The translations under genes and the position numbers were made by a program. From assembly GCF_028993575.1 (NCBI RefSeq), contig NZ_CP118615.1:2542001-2606000 (forward strand): DNA of 64,000 nt. Direction: 5' to 3'. Below, piece after piece: positions 30,136 through 38,819 of this stretch (position 1 is its first letter; each line of letters opens with the position of its first letter). The stretch comes from Micromonospora cathayae (GTDB taxonomy: Bacteria; Actinomycetota; Actinomycetes; Mycobacteriales; Micromonosporaceae). The notes beneath the pieces were generated by a model. The model saw only the letters and a list, made by a program, of their open reading frames with translations, had not been told where the DNA came from and searched no databases.

Positions 30136-31383
30136 GTGGCGGCGGAGCGGCGTGGCAGCGATCCCCGGGAACGGCAGGACGGGATCGGCTGGGTGACCCG
30201 GGCGGTCTTCCCCGATCCGCGGCTGCGGCTGTCGGTCTCCCGGGACCGGCACGGCGGCGGTGACCGGGAGTCGTCCGGCGCGACGACGGTGCGGTACGCG
30301 GTGGTGCCGTCGGTGGACCGGGCCCGGTTCCTGCTGCCGCTCGCCTCCCGCCGGGTGGGGGCGGCCTCGACCTGGGCGTACAACGCCCTGCGTCCGCCCC
30401 GGGTGCGGCTCAACCGGCTCGCGGTCGGCCTGCTGGCCGGGGTGGGCGCGACCGGAGCGGCCGGGATGCCGGTGCTCACGGTCACCGTGCCGGACGGTGT
30501 GGACCGGGCCGAGGTGCTGCTGGTCGACCGGCTCGCCACGCTGCTCGGCGGTCGGCTGCACGCCGCGATCGGTATCCGTCCGCCCGACCCGCACCACAAG
30601 CCGACCCTCCAGCTTTTCGACGACCGGGGGCGGCCCCGCGGGTACGCCAAGATCGGGTGGAACGACGCGACCCGGGCGATGGTCCGGGCCGAGGCGGACG
30701 CGCTGCGCGACCTGCCCCGCGACGGTGCCGGCCTGCCGGACGCGCCCCGGCTCCTCGGCCAGGTCGACTGGGGTGACCTGGCGGTGACCGTGGTCGCGCC
30801 GATGCCGCCCGGGGTGCGCGGGCTGCGCCGACCGGACGAGCCGCAACTCGCCGCGATGCTGGCGGTCGCCCGGCGGGGCGGGCCACCGGCACCGGTACGC
30901 CCGCTGCGCGGCTCGCCGTTCCTGGCCGACCTGACCGCGCGGGCGGAACGCGCCGGGGGCCCGGTCCGGGACGCGCTGGCCGCGCTGGTCGCCCGGGACG
31001 GCGACGTGGCCCTGGAGTTCGGTGACTGGCACGGCGACTGGGTGCCGTGGAACCTCGGCACGCACCGGGGGCGGCTGATCGCCTGGGACTGGGAGAACAG
31101 CGGCAGCGACCGGCCGGTCGGTTTCGACCTCGCCCACCAGGGCTTCCAGAGCGCGCTGTCGCTGGCCGGGCGGCCCGCCGCCGAGGCCGCCGACGGGATG
31201 CGCGCCCTGCTCGACCGGCACGGCGCGGCCCTGGGACTGGACGCGGGCCGGCGTCGGCTGGTCGGGGACGCGTACCTGGTCGAGCTGTGGCTGCGGACCG
31301 CCGAACTGGCCGCCGGTGGCGGAGGCTGGAGCCCGAAGCTGCACCCGGCCCTGCTGGACGTCCTCGCCGAACGGCTGCGCTGA
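30136..31383 (+). CDS. Aminoglycoside-phosphotransferase-fold protein
   Basis: A 415-residue cytoplasmic protein starting at a GTG after GAGGGG. The C-terminal half has APH-type motifs: LEFGDWHGDWVPWNL for the catalytic loop and IAWDWENSG for the metal-binding Asp. RGYAKIGWND may hold the ATP-binding lysine. The N-terminal 150 residues are less conserved and include DRARFLLPLASRRVGAAS. A similar protein is often annotated beside actinobacterial exopolysaccharide genes. The substrate is unknown; a sugar or lipid-linked precursor is possible. A degenerate tandem repeat starts at its stop codon. Confidence 0.75.
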   Translation: MAAERRGSDPRERQDGIGWVTRAVFPDPRLRLSVSRDRHGGGDRESSGATTVRYAVVPSVDRARFLLPLASRRVGAASTWAYNALRPPRVRLNRLAVGLLAGVGATGAAGMPVLTVTVPDGVDRAEVLLVDRLATLLGGRLHAAIGIRPPDPHHKPTLQLFDDRGRPRGYAKIGWNDATRAMVRAEADALRDLPRDGAGLPDAPRLLGQVDWGDLAVTVVAPMPPGVRGLRRPDEPQLAAMLAVARRGGPPAPVRPLRGSPFLADLTARAERAGGPVRDALAALVARDGDVALEFGDWHGDWVPWNLGTHRGRLIAWDWENSGSDRPVGFDLAHQGFQSALSLAGRPAAEAADGMRALLDRHGAALGLDAGRRRLVGDAYLVELWLRTAELAAGGGGWSPKLHPALLDVLAERLR

Positions 31384-31512
31384 CCGACGGCCGCGCTGAG
31401 CTGTCCGGCTGCGCTGACCGAACGACCGCGCTGAGCTGTCCGGCCGCGCTGACCGAACGACCGTGCTCGCCGAACGACCGCGCTGACCGAACGACCGTGT
31501 TGAGCTGTCCGG
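31373..31512 (+). repeat. Degenerate tandem repeats overlapping the phosphotransferase stop
   Basis: GGCTGCGCTGACCGA occurs at 31373-31387, containing the stop, and identically at 31407-31421 (34-base period). GCGCTGAGCTGTCCGG recurs at 31393 and 31428, with a variant at 31497, interleaved with CTGACCGAACGACCG units. The array is about 140 bases and non-coding. Confidence 0.8.
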
Positions 31513-31852
31513 AATCCGACCGCCCGGACCATCCATCATGCGCTTAATCGGCTGACCGTCCCTACCGATTCCTTTCGAATTCCTTTACTGTTTCACCGCT
31601 CGATCGTGGTTTCCCGGGGCATTCGTGGGTTCGCAGACACACGCCGGGTGACCGGATCGGCGGGGCATCCGGTGGGGGCACGGGATGAGCCGGGCACCTG
31701 CGGTCGACGACCGGAGGTGGTCCGGGTAGCCGGGCGGTGACGCTCCGGGACGGTTCGCCGTGCCGGAACGACGGTCGCTGGTCAGCTTGCCGCCACCTGT
31801 CCCGCCCGGATCGGGGCCGGACGACCGTCGGTACCTGCCAGGAAGGACGCCC
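31513..31852 (+). promoter_or_regulatory. Likely promoter region of the PAP2-glycosyltransferase pair
   Basis: After the tandem repeat array, the rest of this 469-base gene-free interval includes an AT-richer patch near 31560-31590 with two TTCCTTT motifs around GAATT, unlike the local GC-rich background. It ends in AGGAAGG before the PAP2 GTG. I infer a promoter or leader but cannot assign boxes. Confidence 0.4.
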
Positions 31853-32698
31853 GTGGCGCTGATCTACCTCTTCGCCGTGCTCGCGGTGCTCGTACCGCTG
31901 CTGCTGGTGCCGTTGGCCGCCACCCGTTGGGTGCCGGCGGCGCTGCGGGGCCGGTTCCTCACCCGGCTCCGGGACGCGGCGAACGCGCTGGTCGGCATCT
32001 TCGGCGCGAAGGGTGCCGCGGTGGTCGTGCTGCTCGCCGGATCGGCCGCGGTGATCACGATCTGCTGGCCGCTGGGCGAGGCGTTGTCCCGTCTCGAACC
32101 GAGCGTGGACGTGCCGGTCTTCGAGTACATCCACGCCCGGCGGCACGACACCTGGGCCGCCATCAACGACTTCTACACGCCGCTCGGTGACCGCGATCCG
32201 CTCAAGGTGGTGAGCGTGGTCGCGGCGGTGCTGTTCGCGCCGTTCTGGAAGCGTCGCTGGTGGATCCCGGTCACCGCGATGCTCGGCCAGTACCTGCTGG
32301 AGCAGTACACCCAGCAGATCCTCGCCACCGTGGTGGACCGGGGGCACCCGCCGACCGACCTCGGCACGTACCCGTCCGGCGGGTGCGCCCGGGTGATGCT
32401 CACCTTCGGCACCATCTTCCTGCTGGCCGACCTGACCTGGCGGATCTCCCGGCCCGGCCGGATCGCCATGGCGACCGTGCTGGCCCTGCTGGTCTCCCTG
32501 GAGGGCTACAGCCGGATGTACGCGGAGAAACACTGGCTCACCGACGTGATCGGCGGGTACATCTTCGGCAGCCTGCTGATCGCCGCCTGGGCGTTCGCCC
32601 TCTGGACGCTGACCGGGCGGACCGCCCGACCTGAGCCGGACCCCGACACCTTCCCGGCCGAACGGGTGCCGGCGGGCGGCCGGGACCGGCGTCCGTGA
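31853..32698 (+). CDS. Membrane PAP2-superfamily phosphatase
   Basis: The GTG preceded by AGGAAGG gives 281 residues (VALIYLFAVLAVLVPLLLVPLAATRW). There are about six transmembrane helices. PAP2 motifs are visible: VDRGHPP for motif 1, YPSGGCAR for motif 2 and YSRMYAEKHWLTDVIGG for motif 3. Motif 2 is normally PSGH; here the histidine is replaced by glycine. Family members dephosphorylate lipid phosphates such as undecaprenyl pyrophosphate or phosphatidate. In a polysaccharide locus, carrier-lipid recycling is a natural guess. Its TGA overlaps the GTG of the next glycosyltransferase gene. Confidence 0.82.
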   Translation: MALIYLFAVLAVLVPLLLVPLAATRWVPAALRGRFLTRLRDAANALVGIFGAKGAAVVVLLAGSAAVITICWPLGEALSRLEPSVDVPVFEYIHARRHDTWAAINDFYTPLGDRDPLKVVSVVAAVLFAPFWKRRWWIPVTAMLGQYLLEQYTQQILATVVDRGHPPTDLGTYPSGGCARVMLTFGTIFLLADLTWRISRPGRIAMATVLALLVSLEGYSRMYAEKHWLTDVIGGYIFGSLLIAAWAFALWTLTGRTARPEPDPDTFPAERVPAGGRDRRP

Positions 32699-33639
32699 CC
32701 ACCCTGCTGGTCGCCTCCACCGGTGGACACCTCGCCGAACTGCACGACCTGGCCCCCCGGCTCGGCGTGCGCGACGACTGCGTCTGGGTGACCTTCGACT
32801 CCCCGCAGAGCCGGTCCCTGCTCGACGGGGCGGAGGTCATCCACGTCCCCCCGGCGACCAGCCGGGACCTGGTCGGCGCGGTCCGTGACCTGGTCGCCGC
32901 CCGACGGGTGCTGCGCGGCGGCCGGTTCAGCCGGGTGGTCAGCACCGGGGCCAGCGTCGCCGCCTCGTTCTTCCTGCCGGCGGCCCGCGCCGGCCTGCCC
33001 TGCCACTACATCGAGAGCGCCACCCGCACCGTGGGGCCCTCGCTGACCGGCCGGCTGGTCGCCCGGCTGCCCCGCACCGACCTCTACACCCAGTATCCGG
33101 GCTGGGCCGACGACCGGTGGCGGTACGGCGGCTCCATCTTCGACACGTACACCGCCCGCGAGTTGCCGACGACGCGACCGGTCTCCCGGGTCGTGGTGGC
33201 CCTGGGCACCCAGAAGTACGGCTTCCCCCGCCTGCTGGAGCGGCTGGTCCGGATCGTTCCCGGCACCGCGGAGGTGCTCTGGCAGGTCGGGTCGACGCGG
33301 ATCGACCGGATGCCCGCCGACGCCCGCCGCCAGGTGCCGTTCGCCGAGATGCAGCAGGCGATGCGGGAGGCCGACGTGGTGGTCACCCACGCCGGGGTCG
33401 GTTCCGCGCTCACCGCGCTGCGCGCCGGGCAGCGGGCCATCTACGTCCCGCGCCGCCGGCGGTACGGCGAGCACGTCGACGACCACCAGGTGGAGATGGC
33501 CCGGGAACTTGACCGGCGCGACCTCGTCCTGGCCCGGGAGGCGGACGCGGTCACCGAGGCGGATCTGACCCTCGCGACGAGGTGGACGATCAGCGCCCGA
33601 ACGGAGGTGACGCCCTTCCGATGGACGAACCCCACCTGA
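32695..33639 (+). CDS. GT28-type glycosyltransferase (PssD/PssE or Alg14/Alg13-like in one chain)
   Basis: A 314-residue protein with a GTGA start overlap. The N-terminal half begins TTLLVASTGGHLAELHDL, the Alg14/PssD/MurG-like nucleotide-sugar glycosyltransferase start, and has VVSTGASVAASFFLPAA and CHYIESATR. The C-terminal half has VVVALGTQKYGFPRLL and ADVVVTHAGVGSALTAL, matching the Alg13/PssE nucleotide-binding part. In many bacteria these are two proteins; here they are one. It would add the second sugar to a lipid-linked intermediate at the inner face of the membrane. No membrane helix is obvious. The following hairpin probably ends this two-gene unit. Confidence 0.85.
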   Translation: MTTLLVASTGGHLAELHDLAPRLGVRDDCVWVTFDSPQSRSLLDGAEVIHVPPATSRDLVGAVRDLVAARRVLRGGRFSRVVSTGASVAASFFLPAARAGLPCHYIESATRTVGPSLTGRLVARLPRTDLYTQYPGWADDRWRYGGSIFDTYTARELPTTRPVSRVVVALGTQKYGFPRLLERLVRIVPGTAEVLWQVGSTRIDRMPADARRQVPFAEMQQAMREADVVVTHAGVGSALTALRAGQRAIYVPRRRRYGEHVDDHQVEMARELDRRDLVLAREADAVTEADLTLATRWTISARTEVTPFRWTNPT

Positions 33640-33647
33640 TCCGCGGC

Positions 33648-33682
33648 GGTCCGGGCGAGCCGAGCTACGGCTCGGCCGGACC
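33648..33682 (+). terminator. Hairpin after the GT28 gene
   Basis: GGTCCGG and GCCGAGC on the left pair with GCTCGG and CCGGACC on the right around a TACG loop, with a small bulge. It begins 9 bases after the glycosyltransferase stop. A T-rich run follows about 55 bases later, just before the next gene. Confidence 0.6.
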
Positions 33683-33752
33683 GGTCGGTTGATGCGCGCC
33701 GGTTCCCGGCGCAGGAAGCTACGCCTGTCTCGATTTCTTTTTTGGGGGCCCA

Positions 33753-35735
33753 GTGTCAGAAAGAACTCCACCCCGGCCGAAACGGAGAGCGGCCGCGGTC
33801 CGCTGGCTCGCCGCGTTGTCCGTCCCGGCCCTGGTCGCCACGCTGCTGGTGGCGACCCCCGTCGCCGCCGCCGGACTGACCCCGGTGGCCAGCACCCTCA
33901 CCTCGGCGAACCCGGCCGACACCACCCCGCACGCGCAGAACGGCGACGTCAAGGCGTTCGCCGAGATCGGCAACACGGTCTACGTCGGCGGCAGCTTCAC
34001 CTCGGTCAAGAGCCCCGGCGCGGCGAGCTGGACGGCGCGCAACTACCTCTTCGCGTACGACCGGGCGACCGGCGCGCTGAAGACCGACTTCACCCCGGTG
34101 CTCGACGGCGCGGTGCACGCGCTGGCGGTCAACCCGGACGGCAAGCTGATCGTCGGCGGGGCGTTCAAGAACGTCAACGGGGTGGCCCGGCTGAACCTGG
34201 TGGCCCTCGACCCGGCCACCGGCGCGACGGTGGGTTCCTTCGTCGGCCGCAGTGACGGCGGTCTGGTGCGGCGCACCATCGTGCGCGGCAACCAGCTCTA
34301 CATCGCCGGGGCCTTCCACTGGGTCAACGGCACCTACCACTCGCTGCTGGCCCGGCTGAACGCCACCAGCGGCGCGATCGACGCGACCTTCCAGATCGAC
34401 GCCGCGGTGGCCCGGACCAGCAGCGAGCTGGTGTGGGGTCTGGACGTCACGCCGGACAACTCGACCCTGGTCGCGGTGGGCAACTTCACCGAGGTCAACG
34501 GGCTGCCCCGCAACCAGGTCGTGCTGGTCGAGCTGGCCGGCACCCCGACGGTCGCGGACTGGAGCACCCAGCGTTACGTGCACCCGTGCAGCAGCTCGGC
34601 CTTCCCGTTCTACGCCCGGGACGTCGACTTCTCCGACGACGGCAGCTACTTCGTGATCGTCGCCGACGGCGGCCTGGCGAGCGGGGCGTACTGCGACTCG
34701 ATCGCCCGGTTCGAGACCGCCAGCCGGGGCAGCGCGATCGACGGCACCTGGGTCAACTTCACCGGCCACGACTCGGTGACCTCGGTCGAGGTGGCCGACA
34801 ACACGGTCTACGTCGCCGGGCACTTCCGCTGGCTGAACAACGCCAACGGCAACGACAAGGCCGGGCCGGGCGCGATCGACCGGTACGGCTACGGCGCCCT
34901 CGACCCGATCAACGGCATGCCGCTGGCCTGGAACCCGGGCCGGGGCGGCGCGCCGTCGGGCACCACCAACTGGGGTCCGGTCGTCTGGGAGCTGTGGCGG
35001 GGCAGCACCGGCGTCTACGCCGGCTACGACAACGACGGCACCGGCGGCGAGTACCACGGCCGGATGGCGCTCTTCCCGCTGGCCGGCGGCCGGGTCGCCC
35101 CGGCGGTCAACGCGCCGCAGACCACCCCGGGCTTCCTCTACCTCGGCGGCACCAGCGGCCAGCTCACCCGGGTGCCGTTCGACGGGGCCTCGACCCTGGG
35201 CACCGCGACGGTGGTCAGCCAGCCGAACCTCACCTCGGTGGGTGCGGCGTTCGCGCTGCACAACAAGCTGTACTGGTCGAAGACCGACCCGGCCGCGCCG
35301 AGCGGCAGCTCGCTCCAGGTGTCGATGTTCACCGGCGGTACGGTGGGCGCGCCCTGGCTGAGCAGCGGCTACAACAGCTGGTTCACCCCGGCCACGATGA
35401 CCGGCGCGTTCTACCTCGACGGCCGGATGTACTACACCCGGTCCGGGCAGAACAAGCTCTTCTTCCGGTACCTGGAGCCGGACGGCTCCACCATCGGCTG
35501 CACCGAGTTCACCATTCCCAGCCAGGGCGTGGACTGGACCCGGGTACGCGGGCTGACCTGGGTGGGCGGCAAGATCGTCTACGGCGTGCGCCCGCTGCTC
35601 GGACTCGGCAGCGGCAGCCTGTGGGCGGTGCCGTTCGACGAGACGGCGGTGGACGGGGCCGCCGCGGTCCAGCTCTCCGCGGGCTCGACGGACACCGACT
35701 GGTCCAGCTCGACGCTGTTCTACGCCACCTCCTGA
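33753..35735 (+). CDS. Secreted beta-propeller-like surface protein
   Basis: A 660-residue exported protein with a long signal peptide (VRWLAALSVPALVATLLVATPVAAA). Residues 60-400 are repeated strands of the delta-60/propeller style: VYVGGSFTSV, LIVGGAFKNVNG, LYIAGAFHWVNG, LVAVGNFTEVNG and VYVAGHFRWLNN. Each is followed by an LxxLDPATG-like turn. This suggests a six- or seven-bladed propeller with a further beta-rich C-terminal part. There is no catalytic motif or anchor. The start is a GTG after a T-rich and GGGGG stretch. It stands alone between two hairpins in the exopolysaccharide locus. A glycan-binding or surface role is inferred. Confidence 0.82.
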   Translation: MSERTPPRPKRRAAAVRWLAALSVPALVATLLVATPVAAAGLTPVASTLTSANPADTTPHAQNGDVKAFAEIGNTVYVGGSFTSVKSPGAASWTARNYLFAYDRATGALKTDFTPVLDGAVHALAVNPDGKLIVGGAFKNVNGVARLNLVALDPATGATVGSFVGRSDGGLVRRTIVRGNQLYIAGAFHWVNGTYHSLLARLNATSGAIDATFQIDAAVARTSSELVWGLDVTPDNSTLVAVGNFTEVNGLPRNQVVLVELAGTPTVADWSTQRYVHPCSSSAFPFYARDVDFSDDGSYFVIVADGGLASGAYCDSIARFETASRGSAIDGTWVNFTGHDSVTSVEVADNTVYVAGHFRWLNNANGNDKAGPGAIDRYGYGALDPINGMPLAWNPGRGGAPSGTTNWGPVVWELWRGSTGVYAGYDNDGTGGEYHGRMALFPLAGGRVAPAVNAPQTTPGFLYLGGTSGQLTRVPFDGASTLGTATVVSQPNLTSVGAAFALHNKLYWSKTDPAAPSGSSLQVSMFTGGTVGAPWLSSGYNSWFTPATMTGAFYLDGRMYYTRSGQNKLFFRYLEPDGSTIGCTEFTIPSQGVDWTRVRGLTWVGGKIVYGVRPLLGLGSGSLWAVPFDETAVDGAAAVQLSAGSTDTDWSSSTLFYATS

Positions 35736-35793
35736 TCCACCGCCCGGTCCGTCGGCCCGCCCTGCGGGGCACCGGCGGACCGGGCACCGGCGG

Positions 35794-35844
35794 CCGGTTA
35801 CCCGGCGATCCGACAGACCGGCGTCCGGCCCGCCGGGTAACCGG
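35794..35844 (+). terminator. Perfect 14-bp inverted repeat after the propeller gene
   Basis: CCGGTTACCCGGCG at 35794-35807 and its exact reverse complement at 35831-35844 enclose 23 bases. It lies 59 bases after the propeller stop and is likely a terminator. Smaller GC-rich repeats (CCGGCCCGTCCGG) follow to about 35910. Confidence 0.7.
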
Positions 35845-36076
35845 AGAAACCGGGCATCCGGCCCGTCCGGTCACCGGTGGGCCGGGCGCACCGGCCCGTC
35901 CGGCCAGCCGGCTCCGGGCCGTCGGGCGGGTTCCGTAGGACATCCGACGTACCTCAGCCGACCGGGGGGAGGACCCCGGGCGAATCGTGGACGACAATAG
36001 GAGGAACGACCGTCCGTGAGCACGGGCTGACCCCCGGCCCACGGCCCCCGCCGCAACCCCCCAGAGGACCTGATTG
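35845..36076 (+). promoter_or_regulatory. Upstream region of the Wzz-like gene
   Basis: The remainder of a 341-base gene-free interval. It includes a slightly less GC-rich stretch near 35985-36010 (GACAATAGGAGGAACG) that could mark a promoter or leader. A CAGAGGACC sequence precedes the ATG. No riboswitch consensus was recognised. Confidence 0.35.
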
Positions 36077-37885
36077 ATGGACGCGACCGACGTCGCCCGG
36101 CAGCGCCCGGTCGGCCTGGCCGATCTCGCGCGGATCCCGCTGCGCCGCTGGCGCACCGTGCTCGTCTCGATGGGGCTGCTGTTACTCCTGGTCGTCGCCT
36201 ACCTGGTGGTGGTGCCCGCGGTGTACACCGCGACGACCGTGGTGGTGGTCCGGCCGGTGGTGACCGACCCGTTCTCGCTCCCCGCCGGGGGCGCCGACCG
36301 GGCGGTCAACATGACCGCCGAGAGTGGCATCGCGACCAGCAACGACGTCATCGACCGGGTGGCGGTGATCACCGGCCGGGACACCGAGGACGTGGGTGAC
36401 GCGCTGAAGGTGGAGACGCCGGTCGGTGGGCAGCTCATGCGCTTCACGTACGCGGGGCAGAGCGAGGGCGAGGCGGTCGCCGGGGCGAACGGCGCGGCCG
36501 AGACGTACCTCAACCTCCGCAAGGGGATGTACGAGGACCAGCGCGCCGCCGTGCTCAAGTCGTACGACGACACGATCGCGCTGGTCACCGCGCAGCGGAC
36601 CACCACCCAGAAGGAGCTGCCCGCCCAGGGCGGCGGCGGTTCGTCCCCCCGGACCAGCGCGTTGCTCGACCAGATCCGGGCGCTCAACGACCAGTTGGCC
36701 CAGCTCGCCGAGCAACGCTCCAAGATCGCTTCAGCGGACCTCAGCCCCGGATCGGTGACCAGCGCGGCCCGGGAACCGGTCCCCTCGAACCGGGACGCGG
36801 CCCTGCTCTTCGTGCTCGCCGCGCTGCTCGGTGGTGCGCTGGTCGGCGCGCTGGCCGCCTTCGTCCGGGAGGCGATGGACCGCCGGGTCCGCTCCGCCCA
36901 CGAGGCGAGCGAGATCATCGGCGCGCCGCTGCTCGGCTCGGTGCACCGGGCCGGCAAGGGCGACTCCACCATGTCCGACATGCGCTATCTGGCGCTGGCG
37001 TTGAGCCAGTGGGTGGAACGTCCGCGACCGGTGCCCCTCGTCCTGCTCTCCAGCGGCGAGGACGAGGGCCGGGCCCAGGTCAGCGCCGGGCTGGCCGCCG
37101 CGTTGGCCGAGGCCGGCCACGAGGTACGCCTCGGTGGCTCACCGGAGAGCCTGGAACAGATCCGGCCGGTGCTGCTCGCCGCCCAGCGACGGGTCCCGCC
37201 GGCCGCGCTGCCGGCCCCCCGGTCGCGGGTCGGCACCCCGAGCGCCCCGTCCCCGGCCGAGGTCGGCCCGGGTCCCCGCCCGACCGAGGCCCGCCCCGGT
37301 GTCCGGCTGCCCGAGGCCGCCCCGGGTTCCCGCCCGACCGACGGCACCGGCATGCCGCGGTCGATGGAGGACACGGTGCAGATCTCGGCGGTCCGCAAGC
37401 CCCGGCCGGCCGACGGCGTCACCCCGCCCGCCTCACCCGACGACACCGTGCTGATCACACCGGTCCGCAAGCCCCGCCCCAGCCCGGGGCCGGAGGCCAA
37501 GAACGGCGCGGTGTACCGCTCCGGCACGGTGGCCGACCCGCCGAAGCCGGCCGCTCCGCCGGCACCGACCGCCTCGGCCAGCGTCCCGGTCACCGCGGCG
37601 GCACCCGCCACCCAGGCCGACGACCGCACCATCCGGATCGGCGGTGGCGTCGTCCGGCTCATCCGTGACCTCGACTCCGCCGACGAGCGCGGCCTGGTGC
37701 TGCTGGACGCCCCGGCGGCCACCCGCGACGACCGGGGGGTACGCATCGCCCGGGACGGTTTCGCCGTCCTGGTCGCCGCCCGGGACCGCACCCGGACGGC
37801 CCAGCTCGGCCGGCTGATCGAACGGCTGCGCGCCGCCGGGGTGAACCCGGTCGGCTTCGTGTTGACAGGGGACGGACGTGACTGA
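36077..37885 (+). CDS. Wzz/YveK-like polysaccharide co-polymerase with a degenerate BY-kinase domain
   Basis: A 602-residue inner-membrane protein. TM1 (about 28-47) and TM2 (about 239-262) flank a periplasmic-type helical domain, as in Wzz chain-length regulators. The cytoplasmic part resembles a bacterial tyrosine kinase whose nucleotide site has decayed: PLVLLSSGEDEGRAQVSAGLAAAL occupies the P-loop position but lacks GK(S/T), and GLVLLDAPAATRDD matches the Walker B/Asp region. About 145 Pro-rich residues separate them and contain two similar segments (TVQISAVRKPRP, TVLITPVRKPRP). No terminal tyrosine cluster is seen. It probably regulates chain length without kinase activity. Confidence 0.8.
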   Translation: MDATDVARQRPVGLADLARIPLRRWRTVLVSMGLLLLLVVAYLVVVPAVYTATTVVVVRPVVTDPFSLPAGGADRAVNMTAESGIATSNDVIDRVAVITGRDTEDVGDALKVETPVGGQLMRFTYAGQSEGEAVAGANGAAETYLNLRKGMYEDQRAAVLKSYDDTIALVTAQRTTTQKELPAQGGGGSSPRTSALLDQIRALNDQLAQLAEQRSKIASADLSPGSVTSAAREPVPSNRDAALLFVLAALLGGALVGALAAFVREAMDRRVRSAHEASEIIGAPLLGSVHRAGKGDSTMSDMRYLALALSQWVERPRPVPLVLLSSGEDEGRAQVSAGLAAALAEAGHEVRLGGSPESLEQIRPVLLAAQRRVPPAALPAPRSRVGTPSAPSPAEVGPGPRPTEARPGVRLPEAAPGSRPTDGTGMPRSMEDTVQISAVRKPRPADGVTPPASPDDTVLITPVRKPRPSPGPEAKNGAVYRSGTVADPPKPAAPPAPTASASVPVTAAAPATQADDRTIRIGGGVVRLIRDLDSADERGLVLLDAPAATRDDRGVRIARDGFAVLVAARDRTRTAQLGRLIERLRAAGVNPVGFVLTGDGRD

Positions 37886-38819
37886 CCAGACTCCGCCGAC
37901 CGACGAGGCGTACCCCCGGGTGACCGCGGTGGTCGCCACCCGGGACCGGCCCGGCCTGCTGGAGCGGGCCGTCCAGGCGGTGCTGGACCAGGACTACCCC
38001 GGCGAGGTCGAGTGCGTGGTGGTCTACGACCACTGCGACATCCGGCCGCTGGACGTCCGGGTGCCCGAGCGGGGACGGACCCTCAGCTACGTCAACAACA
38101 CCCACCGGCAGGGGCTGCCGGGTGGGCGGAACACCGGCGCGGACGTGGCGACCGGGGAACTGATCGCCTTCTGCGACGACGACGACCTGTGGCTGCCGGC
38201 CCGGCTGCGCCGCCAGGTCGAGCTGCTCCGGGCCCGGCCGGACGCGGCGGCGGCGAGCTGCGGCATCCGGTTGCAGGGCCCCGGCATCGCCAAGGAACGC
38301 CGGCTCGACCGGGACGAGGTCACCCTGACCGACTTCCTCGCCGACCGGGTGATGGAGGTGCACTCCAGCACCATGCTGGTCCGGCGGACCACCTGGGACG
38401 CGATCGGCCCGGTCGACGAGGAGATCCCCGGCGGGTACGGCGAGGACTACGAGTGGCTGCTGCGGGTCGCCGCGCACGGGCCGGTCGTCATCGTCCCCGA
38501 GGTGCTGGTGGTGGTCGACTGGCACGGCGGGTCGTTCTTCTTCGGCCGCTGGGCCACGATCGTCGACGCGTCCCGCTACCTGCTCGCCAAGCATCCGGAG
38601 CTGGCCGGCAGCCGGACCGGCCTGGCCCGGATCCACGGCCAGATCGCCTTCGCGCTGGCCTCCGGCCACCGGCGTCGGGAGGCGCTGCGCGAGCTGGTCC
38701 GGGTGGTCCGGCTCAACCCGGCCGAGAAGCGGGTGCTGGTGACCCTGCCGGTGGCGCTCGGTCTGCTCTCCGGTGAACGGGTGCTGAGCCTGGCCCAGCG
38801 GCGGGGACGCGGTGTCTGA
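37878..38819 (+). CDS. Family 2 glycosyltransferase
   Basis: A 313-residue GT-A enzyme. It has the N-terminal VTAVVATRDRPGLLERAVQAVLDQ, the GGRNTG motif, and AFCDDDDLWLPARL, whose Asp cluster binds metal and nucleotide sugar. A later GGYGEDYEWLLR has the ED pair used by many GT2 enzymes as catalytic base. There are no transmembrane helices, so it acts at the cytoplasmic face. The GTG start overlaps the Wzz-like gene by 8 bases, and the stop overlaps the polymerase gene by 8 bases. It probably builds the repeat unit of the surface polysaccharide. Confidence 0.9.
   Translation: MTDQTPPTDEAYPRVTAVVATRDRPGLLERAVQAVLDQDYPGEVECVVVYDHCDIRPLDVRVPERGRTLSYVNNTHRQGLPGGRNTGADVATGELIAFCDDDDLWLPARLRRQVELLRARPDAAAASCGIRLQGPGIAKERRLDRDEVTLTDFLADRVMEVHSSTMLVRRTTWDAIGPVDEEIPGGYGEDYEWLLRVAAHGPVVIVPEVLVVVDWHGGSFFFGRWATIVDASRYLLAKHPELAGSRTGLARIHGQIAFALASGHRRREALRELVRVVRLNPAEKRVLVTLPVALGLLSGERVLSLAQRRGRGV

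Noticed and set aside
31373..31512. CRISPR array
   Set aside because: Units are degenerate, interleaved and without unique spacers, and no cas genes are nearby.
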